DNA from: Tenggerimyces flavus
GTDB taxonomy: Bacteria > Actinomycetota > Actinomycetes > Propionibacteriales > Actinopolymorphaceae
Length of the DNA: 64,000 bases
Assembly: GCF_016907715.1 (NCBI RefSeq)
Contig: NZ_JAFBCM010000001.1
Span: 7,851,420-7,915,419, forward strand
Direction: 5' to 3'
The first letter of the stretch is position 1; each line of letters starts with the position of its first letter. Below the pieces are notes generated by a model. It saw nothing but the letters and a program-made list of their open reading frames with translations. It did no database searches and was not told the DNA's origin. Below are positions 9,872-17,389 of the stretch, piece by piece. The position numbers and the translations under genes were made by a program.

Positions 9872-10747
9872 GTGACCTGCCGGGTAGTCGTCCGCTTCGG
9901 TGTCGCGGTGGCGCACTATCCCCCGAAGGCGACGTACGGGCCGCGGGTGCTGGACGACTTCGAGTTCGTGTGGATGCTGTCGGGGAGCGCGCGGTGGGAG
10001 TGCGGCGACCTCGACCTGCCGCTGCGTCCGGGCACGTTGTTGCTGGCCCGGCCGGGGATGCGGCACCGGTTCGCCTGGGATCCGCGGCGGCCGACCGCCC
10101 ACGCCTACGCGCACTTCTCGGTGCCGTCCCGCGGTCTGTTGCCGGCGCCCGACACCTGGCCGTTGACGCGCGCGCTCACGCCGGCCGACCCGATGGCGGC
10201 GCTGTGCCGGTACCTGCTGTGGCTGAGTCGGACGCCCGGCCCGGCGACGGCGGAGCGGGCGAACGACATGGTGGGGTGCCTGCTGGACCTGTTCGTCGCG
10301 GGACCGTTGCCGTCGGACGAGTCCGTGGACGGGCTGCCCGAACACGTGGAGCGCCTGGTCGATCACGTCCAGTCCGCCTGGCGTTCCGGCTCGGGCGAGG
10401 CGCGGGCGCTGTCGTTGGCCGAGCTCGCGACGGCGGCGCGGGTGTCGTCGGGACACCTGAGCCGGCTGTTCCGCGAGCGCTTCGCGGTGGGCCCCGTGGC
10501 GGCGATCGAGCTGGTTCGCCTGGCGCGAGCGGCGACTTTGCTGCAGCGTTCGAACCTGTCGGTGGGCGCGGTGTCGGAGAGCTGCGGCTTCGCGAACCCG
10601 TTCCACTTCTCGCGCCGCTTCAGCAGCGCGTACGGCGCCTCGCCCCGGGCGTACCGGGCAGCGTCCGGCGAGGCGGATCCGTTGGAGCCGGTCGTCCGAG
10701 CGGGCCTGCTGCCGTTGGCCCACCGGTTGTTGCTCGAGGATGCCTAG
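9872..10747 (+). CDS. AraC family transcriptional regulator
   Basis: Regulator of 291 residues. The N-terminal cupin-like sensing domain includes ARWECGDLDLPLRPGTLLLA and RPGMRHRFAW. The C-terminal AraC DNA-binding domain has two helix-turn-helix motifs, SLAELATAARVSSGHLSRLF and LSVGAVSESCGFANPFHFSR, followed by YGASPRAYR. The GTG at 9872 (VTCRVVVRFG) was chosen; a longer frame to 9539 runs into the divergent dioxygenase gene. It probably senses a ligand and controls the adjacent dioxygenase/AKR unit. It ends 4 bp inside the converging maf gene. Confidence 0.85.
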   Translation: MTCRVVVRFGVAVAHYPPKATYGPRVLDDFEFVWMLSGSARWECGDLDLPLRPGTLLLARPGMRHRFAWDPRRPTAHAYAHFSVPSRGLLPAPDTWPLTRALTPADPMAALCRYLLWLSRTPGPATAERANDMVGCLLDLFVAGPLPSDESVDGLPEHVERLVDHVQSAWRSGSGEARALSLAELATAARVSSGHLSRLFRERFAVGPVAAIELVRLARAATLLQRSNLSVGAVSESCGFANPFHFSRRFSSAYGASPRAYRAASGEADPLEPVVRAGLLPLAHRLLLEDA

Positions 10748-11352
10748 CGGTTCCAGAGATCGGGCCAGAACACGTCCAGATCACCCAGCATCCGGCGGAG
10801 CAGAGGTAACGAAAGTCCAACGATGTTGTGGTGATCGCCTTCGACGCGTTCGACGAACGCACCGCCGAGCGCGTCGATCTTGAACGCACCCGCCACGTTC
10901 AGCGGCTCACCCGTCCCCACGTACGCCGAGATCTCCGCGTCCGACAGGTCCGCGAACTGCACGACGGTCGAAGCCGTCTCCGCGACCGTCTTTCCACGAC
11001 GCGTGTCGATCACGCAGTGCCCGGTGTGCAGAACGCCCTTCCGGCCGCGCATCGAACGCCACCGTTCGACAGCGTCGGTAGGGGATGCGGGCTTGCCGTA
11101 GATCTCGCCATCCAGCTCGAGGACCGAATCACAGCCCAGCACGAACGCGTCGTCGGTGACTCGTGTTGCGACCGCATTCGCCTTGCGTTGCGCGAGAACC
11201 AGCGCGAACTCAGCCGCGGACAGGGCCTCGACATCGTCCTCCGAGACCCCGGACACTATGACCTCAGGCTCGATTCCCGCAGCCCGCAAGACCTTCAGGC
11301 GGGCCGGGGAGGACGAAGCGAGAACGAGTCGCGGTCTGCTCGATTGTTCCAC
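10744..11352 (-). CDS. maf: Maf family nucleoside-triphosphate pyrophosphatase
   Basis: Maf/HAM1-type nucleotide pyrophosphatase of 202 residues, a house-cleaning enzyme hydrolysing non-canonical or dTTP/UTP-type nucleotides. It opens with RLVLASSSPARLKVLRAAGI, the SxSPxR Maf motif (Arg slightly shifted), then VLGCDSVLELDGEIYGKP and a C-terminal EGDHHNIVGLSLPLLRRML. The GTG at 11352 puts the motif at residues 13-18; earlier in-frame codons add an unrelated leader. The maf gene accompanies the carboxylase epsilon gene in many actinobacteria, which fits its place between pccB/epsilon and the alpha gene. Its stop overlaps the AraC gene stop by 4 bp. Confidence 0.92.
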   Translation of the reverse strand: MEQSSRPRLVLASSSPARLKVLRAAGIEPEVIVSGVSEDDVEALSAAEFALVLAQRKANAVATRVTDDAFVLGCDSVLELDGEIYGKPASPTDAVERWRSMRGRKGVLHTGHCVIDTRRGKTVAETASTVVQFADLSDAEISAYVGTGEPLNVAGAFKIDALGGAFVERVEGDHHNIVGLSLPLLRRMLGDLDVFWPDLWNR

Positions 11353-11469
11353 CCGCGAGATGGTACGACTTCGCAAAACCGGGGGCGATGTCCCCTTCGG
11401 GACACCCGGACTGGGAACGATGTCGGACATGGGGAGTAGGGTTTTCCCTGAAGATCATGAAGGGAGGGG

Positions 11470-12846
11470 ATGACGACGAAGTACACGTACCTCCCGACAG
11501 TTCTCGATCACGAGATCGCCCAGCGGCGCGTGAGCGGATTCGATGTGTCCGCGATCGAGAAGGAGCTGGCCAACCAGTCTGAGATCACTCCTGCGCTGGC
11601 CCGCGAGCTGCTCACCCGACTCGCCGAGCTCGAGGCTCCGGAGGACTGGCCGTACGTCGAACCGTCCACTCTGGAAGGCATTCAGGCCGAGCTGCCCGCG
11701 TCCGCGAGTACGGCGAGGCTGGGCTTGGCCGACCTGCGCGACCGGCTCGAAGCCGCTTGGCTCGGGCGCAGTGCCGGCAACTGTCTCGGTAAGCCGGTCG
11801 AGGACGGCGGTCGCTGGAACAGCGAGTCGATCACCGTCTATCTGCGGCGCTCGGGCAACTATCCGATCAACGACTACCTCCGCCGGCTCGACCCGATGCC
11901 GGACGGCCTCGAGCTGTGCGATGCCTGGGCCGAGTCGACCAAGGGTCGGATCAAGTACGTCCCTCGCGACGACGACCTCGACTACACGTTGCTCGGCTTG
12001 CACATCCTCCAGACGCACGGCTTCGGCTACAGCACGGGCGACGTCGCCAAGGAGTGGCTGCTGCGGTTGCCGTTCCACCTGACGTACTCCGCGGAGCGCT
12101 CGACGTACCGCAACCTCGTCAACGGCGTGCCGGCCGAGGAGTGCGCGGTCAACGACAACCCGTACCGGGAGTGGAGCGGCGCGCAGATGCGCGGCGACAT
12201 CTTCGGGTACGTGTGTGCTGGTCGGCCGCGCGCTGCAGCGATGCTGTCGTACCCGGACGCCTCGTTGACCCATGTGGGCAACGGGATCTACGCCGAGCTG
12301 TGGGCCGCCGCGCTGGTCGCGGCCTCGTTCACCGCGACGTCGCTGCGCGACGCCGTTCTCGAGTCGTTCAACCATGTCCCGCAGCGGTCCCGCCTGGCGG
12401 AAGCATTGAGGTGGACGCTCGCGGTGGCCGACTCGGGGGTGGAGTGGGAGAACGCGATCACGCAGCTGCTCGAGCGGTACGCGCAGTACCACTGGCGGCA
12501 CGCGGTGCCGAACGCCGCGGTGTGCGCGCTGTCGTTGCTGTACGCGGAGGACGACTACACCCGGGCGATCGGGCTCGCGGTGCAGTCCGGCCTGGACGCA
12601 GACACCAACGGTGCGACAGCCGGCTCCGCGGCGGGCGCGTTCTCCGGTCGCGCCGGCATCCCGCCGCACTGGACAGCCCCGTTCGGCGACACATTGCGGA
12701 GTGGGCTGGCCGGCTTCGACCGGACGAGCATCCGTTCACTGGCCGAGCAGACGTTCGCGCTGGCCCGCGCCTCGCTGACCCGCGCGGCCCCGACCACAGT
12801 CGTCACCACCCCCGCCACCGACCCCGGCACCGCCCGCGCCTCCTGA
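11470..12846 (+). CDS. ADP-ribosylglycohydrolase (DraG) family protein
   Basis: Protein of 458 residues with an all-alpha DraG/ARH fold preceded by about 90 residues rich in charged helices. Family landmarks are LEAAWLGRSAGNCLGKPVE near residues 93-111, the acidic metal-binding segment DDDLDYTLLGLHIL near 166 and a second acidic site DADTNGATAGSAAGAF near 376-391. Such enzymes bind two Mg ions and cleave ADP-ribose from proteins or small N- or O-glycosides. The substrate here is unknown, and in sugar-catabolic bacteria this branch may act on nucleoside-like compounds. The start has GAAGGGAGGGG directly upstream. It is divergent from maf and monocistronic. Confidence 0.8.
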   Translation: MTTKYTYLPTVLDHEIAQRRVSGFDVSAIEKELANQSEITPALARELLTRLAELEAPEDWPYVEPSTLEGIQAELPASASTARLGLADLRDRLEAAWLGRSAGNCLGKPVEDGGRWNSESITVYLRRSGNYPINDYLRRLDPMPDGLELCDAWAESTKGRIKYVPRDDDLDYTLLGLHILQTHGFGYSTGDVAKEWLLRLPFHLTYSAERSTYRNLVNGVPAEECAVNDNPYREWSGAQMRGDIFGYVCAGRPRAAAMLSYPDASLTHVGNGIYAELWAAALVAASFTATSLRDAVLESFNHVPQRSRLAEALRWTLAVADSGVEWENAITQLLERYAQYHWRHAVPNAAVCALSLLYAEDDYTRAIGLAVQSGLDADTNGATAGSAAGAFSGRAGIPPHWTAPFGDTLRSGLAGFDRTSIRSLAEQTFALARASLTRAAPTTVVTTPATDPGTARAS

Positions 12847-12864
12847 CCCCCGCACCCCACCATT

Positions 12865-12889
12865 TTGGATGAAGGGCACCTTCATCCAA
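12865..12889. repeat. Repeat family A, half-unit
   Basis: Perfect palindrome TTGGATGAAGG-GCA-CCTTCATCCAA (11-bp arms, 3-base loop) 18 bases after the glycohydrolase stop. It is one half of the two-unit family A element; the following bases AGGTTCG match the centre of the complete copies, but the second unit is missing. Confidence 0.8.
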
Positions 12890-12969
12890 GGTTCGTTCGG
12901 ATGCGGGCTCGGGCTGTTCTTGACGAAGCTCTTCTGGTTCTGGTGCTGTCTTGGTGCGGTGTTCTCTGC

Positions 12970-13275
12970 GGACTCTCCGGGAGTTTGGTGCTCTCGGGGT
13001 CTGTGGCGGCGGTCGATTTTGGTGGCCGGTCCGGGGCGCGTCAAGGGCGCCTCACTGGGGGCGCTTCGCGCAGACGGAGAGAGGCGTCGCTTCGCGACCG
13101 CGAAGCGGCCCTTGACTCGCCCCGGCCCGGCCACCTGTTTTTCACGCGCCGCCCCCTCCCCCCGGAACAGGTGTCCCGGGGGAGGTTCCTTCTTGCTGGG
13201 GTCTGCTGCCGTGCTCGCGTTGCTTGTTGGCCCCGGTTCCTTGTGGCTCAGATGAAGCCGGGCATTCCGTCCCCG
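12970..13275. repeat. Dispersed repeat B, copy 2, with long internal hairpin
   Basis: Shares its order of blocks with copies at 3730-3890 and 52270-52550. It includes an internal hairpin: arm 13021-13048 (GGTGGCCGGTCCGGGGCGCG then TCAAGGGC) pairs with arm 13108-13135 (GCCCTTGACTCGCCCCGGCC then CGGCCACC), 28 bp with two mismatches. The 59 bases between the arms contain CTTCGCG and CGCGAAGC, which can pair further. It is followed by the small hairpin CCCCCGGAACAGG/TGTCCCGGGGG and GGTCTGCTGCCGT. No coding sense is conserved between copies. Possibly a structured RNA or non-autonomous element. Confidence 0.7.
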
Positions 13276-13279
13276 CTGT

Positions 13280-13335
13280 TTGAATGAAGGGCACCTTCAT
13301 TCAATAGGTTCGAATGAAGGTGCCCTTCATCCAAG
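13280..13335. repeat. Repeat family A, complete two-unit element
   Basis: Unit 1, TTGAATGAAGG-GCA-CCTTCATTCAA, and unit 2, GAATGAAGG-TGC-CCTTCATCC, separated by the conserved asymmetric centre TAGGTTC. Each unit is a small hairpin, and the two units are reverse complements of each other, so the whole can also fold as one long stem. It lies between converging genes, suggesting a bidirectional terminator. Confidence 0.8.
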
Positions 13336-13373
13336 GGTCGGTTGGGGCCTGTCCCGCAATCCGCCACGCGCCC

Positions 13374-13424
13374 GTGATCATGAAGGCAGAGCTTCTCTTT
13401 TCGCCAGTGAGGCTTCATGATCAC
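13374..13424. repeat. Repeat family C, short copy
   Basis: GTGATCATGAAGGC at 13374 is inverted as GCTTCATGATCAC ending at 13424, with a core containing TTCTCTTTTCGCCAGTGA. It has a single GTGATCATGA unit per arm where the copies at 7711 and 18368 have two or three. Confidence 0.7.
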
Positions 13425-13455
13425 CAGCACCTCAGCGCGCCGGCCATGACACGGT

Positions 13456-13510
13456 TTGGGTCGGCGGCACCCCGGTCCCATAGGTTCGGACCAGGGTGCC
13501 CCCGACCCAA
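13456..13510. repeat. Repeat family A, divergent-stem copy
   Basis: Arms TTGGGTCGGCGGCACCCCGG-TCC and GGACC-AGGGTGCCCCCGACCCAA pair over 23 bp with two mismatches. The GGCACC and GGTGCC blocks and the centre ATAGGTTCG are shared with family A, but the outer stem bases are entirely different and still pair. This makes it the strongest single example of compensatory change in the family. The remaining 50 bases before the GH36 stop are C-rich with no further feature. Confidence 0.65.
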
Positions 13511-13565
13511 CCAGCCAGCCCGCCCCGCCCCGCCCCGGCACGTATCGAATGAGGGGCAGCAGGCC

Positions 13566-15728
13566 CTAGCGGTCGAGCTCGCGGACGAGGTGGATCAGGC
13601 AGCTGTCGAAGTCACCGCGCAGTACCAGCGGGACGCCGTGGTTCTGCAGCAGGGCGCCGGTCCAGACCTCGCCGGTGTCGGGGTTGCGGTAGCGGCCCAA
13701 CGGGTCGAGGCCGCGCAGGCGCAAGGGCGGCTTGACGGTGCCGAACTGTTGCGAGTGCTGCCACGCGATCACCACGACCTCGGAGCCGTCGCGGTGCACG
13801 TACTCCACCGCCGAAAGGTCTCCAGCCGAAGGCGGCCGCAGCCGATAGAGCAGGCCGTGCTGGACGACCGGACGGATCCGCTTGTACTGCGCGATCAGCT
13901 CTTTCGCCTCGGTACGTTCGGCATCGGTCCATTTCGTCAGATCGCCGCCGATACCGAGCAGACCTGCCATCGCCGAGTGGAAGCGCCACCGCAACGAGGA
14001 GCGCCGCTTGTTGATGTGGTCCGGCGAGTCCGTCACCCACGCCGACATCACGCGCGGCGCGTACACCTGCGTGAAGCCTTCCTGGATCTTCAACCGGTCG
14101 AAGCCGTCGGTGTTGTCCGACGTCCACACCATGTCGGTCCGCGCGAGGATGCCGAAGTCGACCCGGCCGCCACCACCCGCGCAGCTCTCGATCGCCACGC
14201 CGGGATGCGCGCGCCGCAGCCGATCGAGTACGGAGTACAGGTTGCGTACGTGGTCGATCCACAACCGCTCGGGGTTGTCCGCCTCCTCCGGCCAGCCGGG
14301 CTCGGAGAACGGGCGGTTCATGTCCCACTTCACGTAGTCGATCGCGTTGTTCGCGAGCAGGTCGTGCAGCCACTCGTACATCCACTCGGCGACGTCGGGA
14401 CGGCCCAAGTTCAGCACGAGCTGGTTGCGTGACTCGCTCCGCTTCCGGGTCGGGAAGTGGTAGACCCAGTCCGGATGGTCGCGGTACAGATCGCTGTCCG
14501 GGTTGACCATCTCCGGCTCGACCCAGATGCCGAACTGCATGCCGCGGTCGTGCACGGCGGAGATCAACGGGGCCAGGCCCTTGGGGAAGCGGTCCGGGTT
14601 CGTCACCCAGTCGCCGAGGCCGGCCCGGTCGTTGATGCGCTGCCCGAACCATCCGTCGTCCATCACGAACAGCTCCACCCCCATCTCCGCGGCGAGCTCC
14701 GCGAGCTGGGTCTGGTTCTCCTCGTTGATGTCGAAGAACGTCGCCTCCCACGAGTTGTAGAGCACCGGGCGAAGCTGCTTGGCCTTGGGCACGATGTGCC
14801 GGAGCTGGTACGTGTGCCACGCCCGGCTCGCCGCGCCGAAGCCCGCGGCACTGTAGACGCCCGCGAAGACCGGAGTCTCGAAGATCTCACCAGCGTGCAG
14901 CTTCCAGACCCTGAAGCCGTCCTGCCCGAAGCCACCCGACACCGACGCGCGCCCGTTCGCGAACCGCTGCGCGTGGAACCGCCACGACCCGCTCCACGCG
15001 AGCGCCCCGCTCCACACCTCGCCGTGCTCCTCGCCGGCCGTACCGTCGTCGACCGCGAACCACGGGTTGGCGTGGTGGCTCGTGATCCCCGTCCGGCTGC
15101 CGATCGCGAACGTCGATGCCGGCGCCAACGGGACCCGCGACAGCTGCGTCTCGCCGCCCCAATGTCCATGCAGGTGGCTGATTCGGTAGTCGTCGCGGAA
15201 CGGGATCGCCCACGAGGCGGAGTGCGCTTGCAGCACGTCGATCGGCTCGGCGGTCTCCGGCGCACCGTCCTCGCTGGCCGAAGCGGTGTGCCGCAGCTCC
15301 GTCCAGCGCTCGATGATGTCGCCGTCCTCGTACACGCGGTAGTGCAGCGTGACCTCGAGCGGGTACGTACGGTCGGCGAACCGCAGCTCGAGCTCGCTCC
15401 GGTTGCCCTCGCGGCGTGTCTCCGCACCTTGGAACGTCCACTCGATGCCGCGCACCTGGTCGCCGAAGCGCACCGACAGCGAGGGCTGCCCGTACCGCAG
15501 CTCGCCCTCGACCGGCAGCTCCTCGACGCCGTCGCCGCCGGTCTCCGCGGTGCGGATCCGGCTCGGCGCGACGGTGAAGACGACGTGCACGGCGTCGGCC
15601 AGGTGGATGCGCGGACCCCAGTAGATGTTGACCAAACGGTCGTGCGGCGTCAGCCGGATCCCGTACGACGTCGTCTGCGTCGACAGCAACCAGACCCGTT
15701 GCGCGTGGTCGAACTCGATCCCTGCCAT
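13566..15728 (-). CDS. GH36 alpha-galactosidase
   Basis: Glycoside hydrolase family 36 enzyme of 720 residues, probably cytoplasmic because no signal peptide is seen. It removes terminal alpha-galactose from oligosaccharides. Domains are the N-terminal beta-supersandwich (to about residue 320), the catalytic barrel and a C-terminal beta domain. The nucleophile lies in YVKWDMNRPF (Asp469), the acid/base in TSDNTDGFDRL (Asp538), and the substrate loop is ESCAGGGGRVDFGI. VMDDGWFG and WVEPEMVNPDSDLY are family hallmarks. The ATG at 15728 (MAGIEFDHAQ) is used; further upstream the frame enters the SDR gene. It is the last gene of a four-gene operon and begins 22 bp after the SDR stop. Confidence 0.93.
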   Translation of the reverse strand: MAGIEFDHAQRVWLLSTQTTSYGIRLTPHDRLVNIYWGPRIHLADAVHVVFTVAPSRIRTAETGGDGVEELPVEGELRYGQPSLSVRFGDQVRGIEWTFQGAETRREGNRSELELRFADRTYPLEVTLHYRVYEDGDIIERWTELRHTASASEDGAPETAEPIDVLQAHSASWAIPFRDDYRISHLHGHWGGETQLSRVPLAPASTFAIGSRTGITSHHANPWFAVDDGTAGEEHGEVWSGALAWSGSWRFHAQRFANGRASVSGGFGQDGFRVWKLHAGEIFETPVFAGVYSAAGFGAASRAWHTYQLRHIVPKAKQLRPVLYNSWEATFFDINEENQTQLAELAAEMGVELFVMDDGWFGQRINDRAGLGDWVTNPDRFPKGLAPLISAVHDRGMQFGIWVEPEMVNPDSDLYRDHPDWVYHFPTRKRSESRNQLVLNLGRPDVAEWMYEWLHDLLANNAIDYVKWDMNRPFSEPGWPEEADNPERLWIDHVRNLYSVLDRLRRAHPGVAIESCAGGGGRVDFGILARTDMVWTSDNTDGFDRLKIQEGFTQVYAPRVMSAWVTDSPDHINKRRSSLRWRFHSAMAGLLGIGGDLTKWTDAERTEAKELIAQYKRIRPVVQHGLLYRLRPPSAGDLSAVEYVHRDGSEVVVIAWQHSQQFGTVKPPLRLRGLDPLGRYRNPDTGEVWTGALLQNHGVPLVLRGDFDSCLIHLVRELDR

Positions 15729-15750
15729 TGCCGCACTACTCCCCGTTGAT

Positions 15751-16503
15751 TTACGACTTCGGCCGGAGCCGGAGGTTCTGCATGCCGCCGTCGACGCCGA
15801 GCTCGACAGCGGTGGTCGCTCCGGCCAGCGGCGAGGCGAGGTAGACGATGCCAGCGGCGACCTCTTGCGGCGACACCAGCTTGCCGGTCGGCTGCCGCGC
15901 CTCGAGTGCCGCACGTTCGGCCTCGGGATCGTCGGCCTGCGCGAGCAACCGGCCCACCCACGGCGTGTCCGCCGTCCCCGGGTGGACCATGTTGACGCGG
16001 ATGCCCTCGTGCACGTGGTCCGCCGCCATCGCGAACGTCAGCGCGCGAACGGCGCCCTTCGAGGCGCTGTAGAGCGCACGCATCGGGATGCCCGCGACCG
16101 CGGCGATCGAACAGGTGTTGACGATCGCGGCCGCCGGCGACTTCCGTAGGTGCGGCAGCGCCGCCCTGCTGACGCGCGCCATGCCGACCACGTTGACGTT
16201 CAGCACCCGCAGCCACTCGTCGTCGTCATTGTCGGCGACCGTGCCGATCGCGCCGATGCCGGCGTTGTTGACGACGATGTCGAGCCGGCCGAACCGCTCG
16301 ATCACGATGTCAATCGCGGCTTGCACCGCCGCCGAGTCGGTCACGTCGCAGCTCACCCCGAGCAGCGGTTCCGGCACCTTCTCGGCCTGCAGGTCGAGCG
16401 CGGCGACCTTCGCGCCGCGCTCGGCGAGCAGCGTCGCGGTGGCGAGCCCGATGCCGGACGCGCCACCGGTGACGACTGCAACCAGACCGTCGAAGTCACT
16501 CAT
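15751..16503 (-). CDS. Short-chain dehydrogenase/reductase (sugar or keto-acid dehydrogenase)
   Basis: Classical SDR of 250 residues. Cofactor motif TGGASGIG (residues 12-19), NNAG at 79-82, catalytic Ser132, Tyr145 and Lys149 (YSASK), and HPGTADTPW after it. Asp37 after the second strand favours NAD over NADP. Its start overlaps the upstream FAH-family gene stop by 4 bp. SDRs next to a FAH-family hydrolase often oxidise a 2-keto-3-deoxy-sugar acid (for example in the L-fuconate pathway), but a galactose 1-dehydrogenase role alongside the alpha-galactosidase is also possible. Neither substrate can be read from sequence alone. Confidence 0.85.
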   Translation of the reverse strand: MSDFDGLVAVVTGGASGIGLATATLLAERGAKVAALDLQAEKVPEPLLGVSCDVTDSAAVQAAIDIVIERFGRLDIVVNNAGIGAIGTVADNDDDEWLRVLNVNVVGMARVSRAALPHLRKSPAAAIVNTCSIAAVAGIPMRALYSASKGAVRALTFAMAADHVHEGIRVNMVHPGTADTPWVGRLLAQADDPEAERAALEARQPTGKLVSPQEVAAGIVYLASPLAGATTAVELGVDGGMQNLRLRPKS

Positions 16504-17360
16504 GCCTGGACCAGCTGCTGGCGTTGCTTGCCGAGGCCGTCGATCTCCAGCTCCATCACGTCCCCAGCCTCGAGGAACGGGAAGCGACCGGAGAGCGCGA
16601 CCCCTTGCGGCGTGCCGGTGTTGATGAGGTCGCCGGCGTCGAGCACGAGGTACTGCGAGAGGTGCCAGATCAGGAACGCGACGTCGAAGATCATGTCCGC
16701 GGTCGTCGAGTCCTGCCGTACCTCACCGTTGACGCTCGATCTGAGGCCGAGCTTCTGCGGCTCGACCTCGTCGGCGGGAACGAGGAACGGGCCGAGCGGG
16801 TTGAACGTCTCGCAGCACTTGCCCTTCGACCACTGGCCGGCGGAGTGCTCGATCTGGAACGTGCGCTCCGACACGTCGTTCGACACGACGTACCCGGCGA
16901 CGTACTCCAGCGCCTCGTCTGGCGAGGCGAGATAGCGCGCCTGCTTGCCGATCACGACGCCGAGCTCGACCTCCCAGTCGGTCTTCACCGACTCGCGCGG
17001 GATCAGCACGTCGTCGTACGGACCGACCACGGTGTTGGGGTGCTTGAAGAACAGGATCGGCGTCTTCGGCGGCGAGTCACCGGACTCCGCGGCGTGCGCG
17101 GCGTAGTTCTGTCCGATGCACAACACCGCACCCGGCTTGGCGATCGGCGCGCCGAGCCGCAGCCCGCTGCCGTCACCGGGATCGTCGATCTGCTCGAGTG
17201 TCCCTTGAGAAACCGCTTCCCTGACCTCGGCCAGCCCGCCGGTGGCGAAGAACTTGCCGTCGATCTCGGGAGTGAGGGAGTCCAGCGCGAACAGCGTGCC
17301 GTCATCCGTGCGGACGGCGGGACGCTCCTCGCCAGGAGCTCCAAGGCGTAGCAACTGCAC
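16500..17360 (-). CDS. Fumarylacetoacetate hydrolase family protein
   Basis: FAH-fold hydrolase or decarboxylase of 286 residues. Landmarks are VLCIGQNYAAHAAESG, PILFFKHPNTVVGPYDD, metal-ligand acids in DWEVELGVVIGK and VSNDVSERTFQ, and the C-terminal TGTPQGVALSG. Members cleave acyl-pyruvate-like compounds, including 2,4-diketo-3-deoxy-L-fuconate. The GTG at 17360 (VQLLRLGAPGEER) was chosen for its AGGAGG seven bases upstream. Between the isomerase gene (29 bp away) and the SDR gene (4 bp overlap) it would act on the same sugar acid. The specific fuconate assignment is inference. Confidence 0.85.
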   Translation of the reverse strand: MQLLRLGAPGEERPAVRTDDGTLFALDSLTPEIDGKFFATGGLAEVREAVSQGTLEQIDDPGDGSGLRLGAPIAKPGAVLCIGQNYAAHAAESGDSPPKTPILFFKHPNTVVGPYDDVLIPRESVKTDWEVELGVVIGKQARYLASPDEALEYVAGYVVSNDVSERTFQIEHSAGQWSKGKCCETFNPLGPFLVPADEVEPQKLGLRSSVNGEVRQDSTTADMIFDVAFLIWHLSQYLVLDAGDLINTGTPQGVALSGRFPFLEAGDVMELEIDGLGKQRQQLVQA

Positions 17361-17389
17361 GTGTCGTCCTCCTCTTGCGCCCTTGTCTA

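Noticed and set aside
12865-13510. CRISPR-like array because several short palindromes follow each other
   Set aside because: Units are not regularly spaced, belong to different families and there are no cas genes.
13441-13565. Possible tRNA or attachment site near the GH36 end
   Set aside because: No cloverleaf or CCA end could be made; the palindrome is explained by repeat A.
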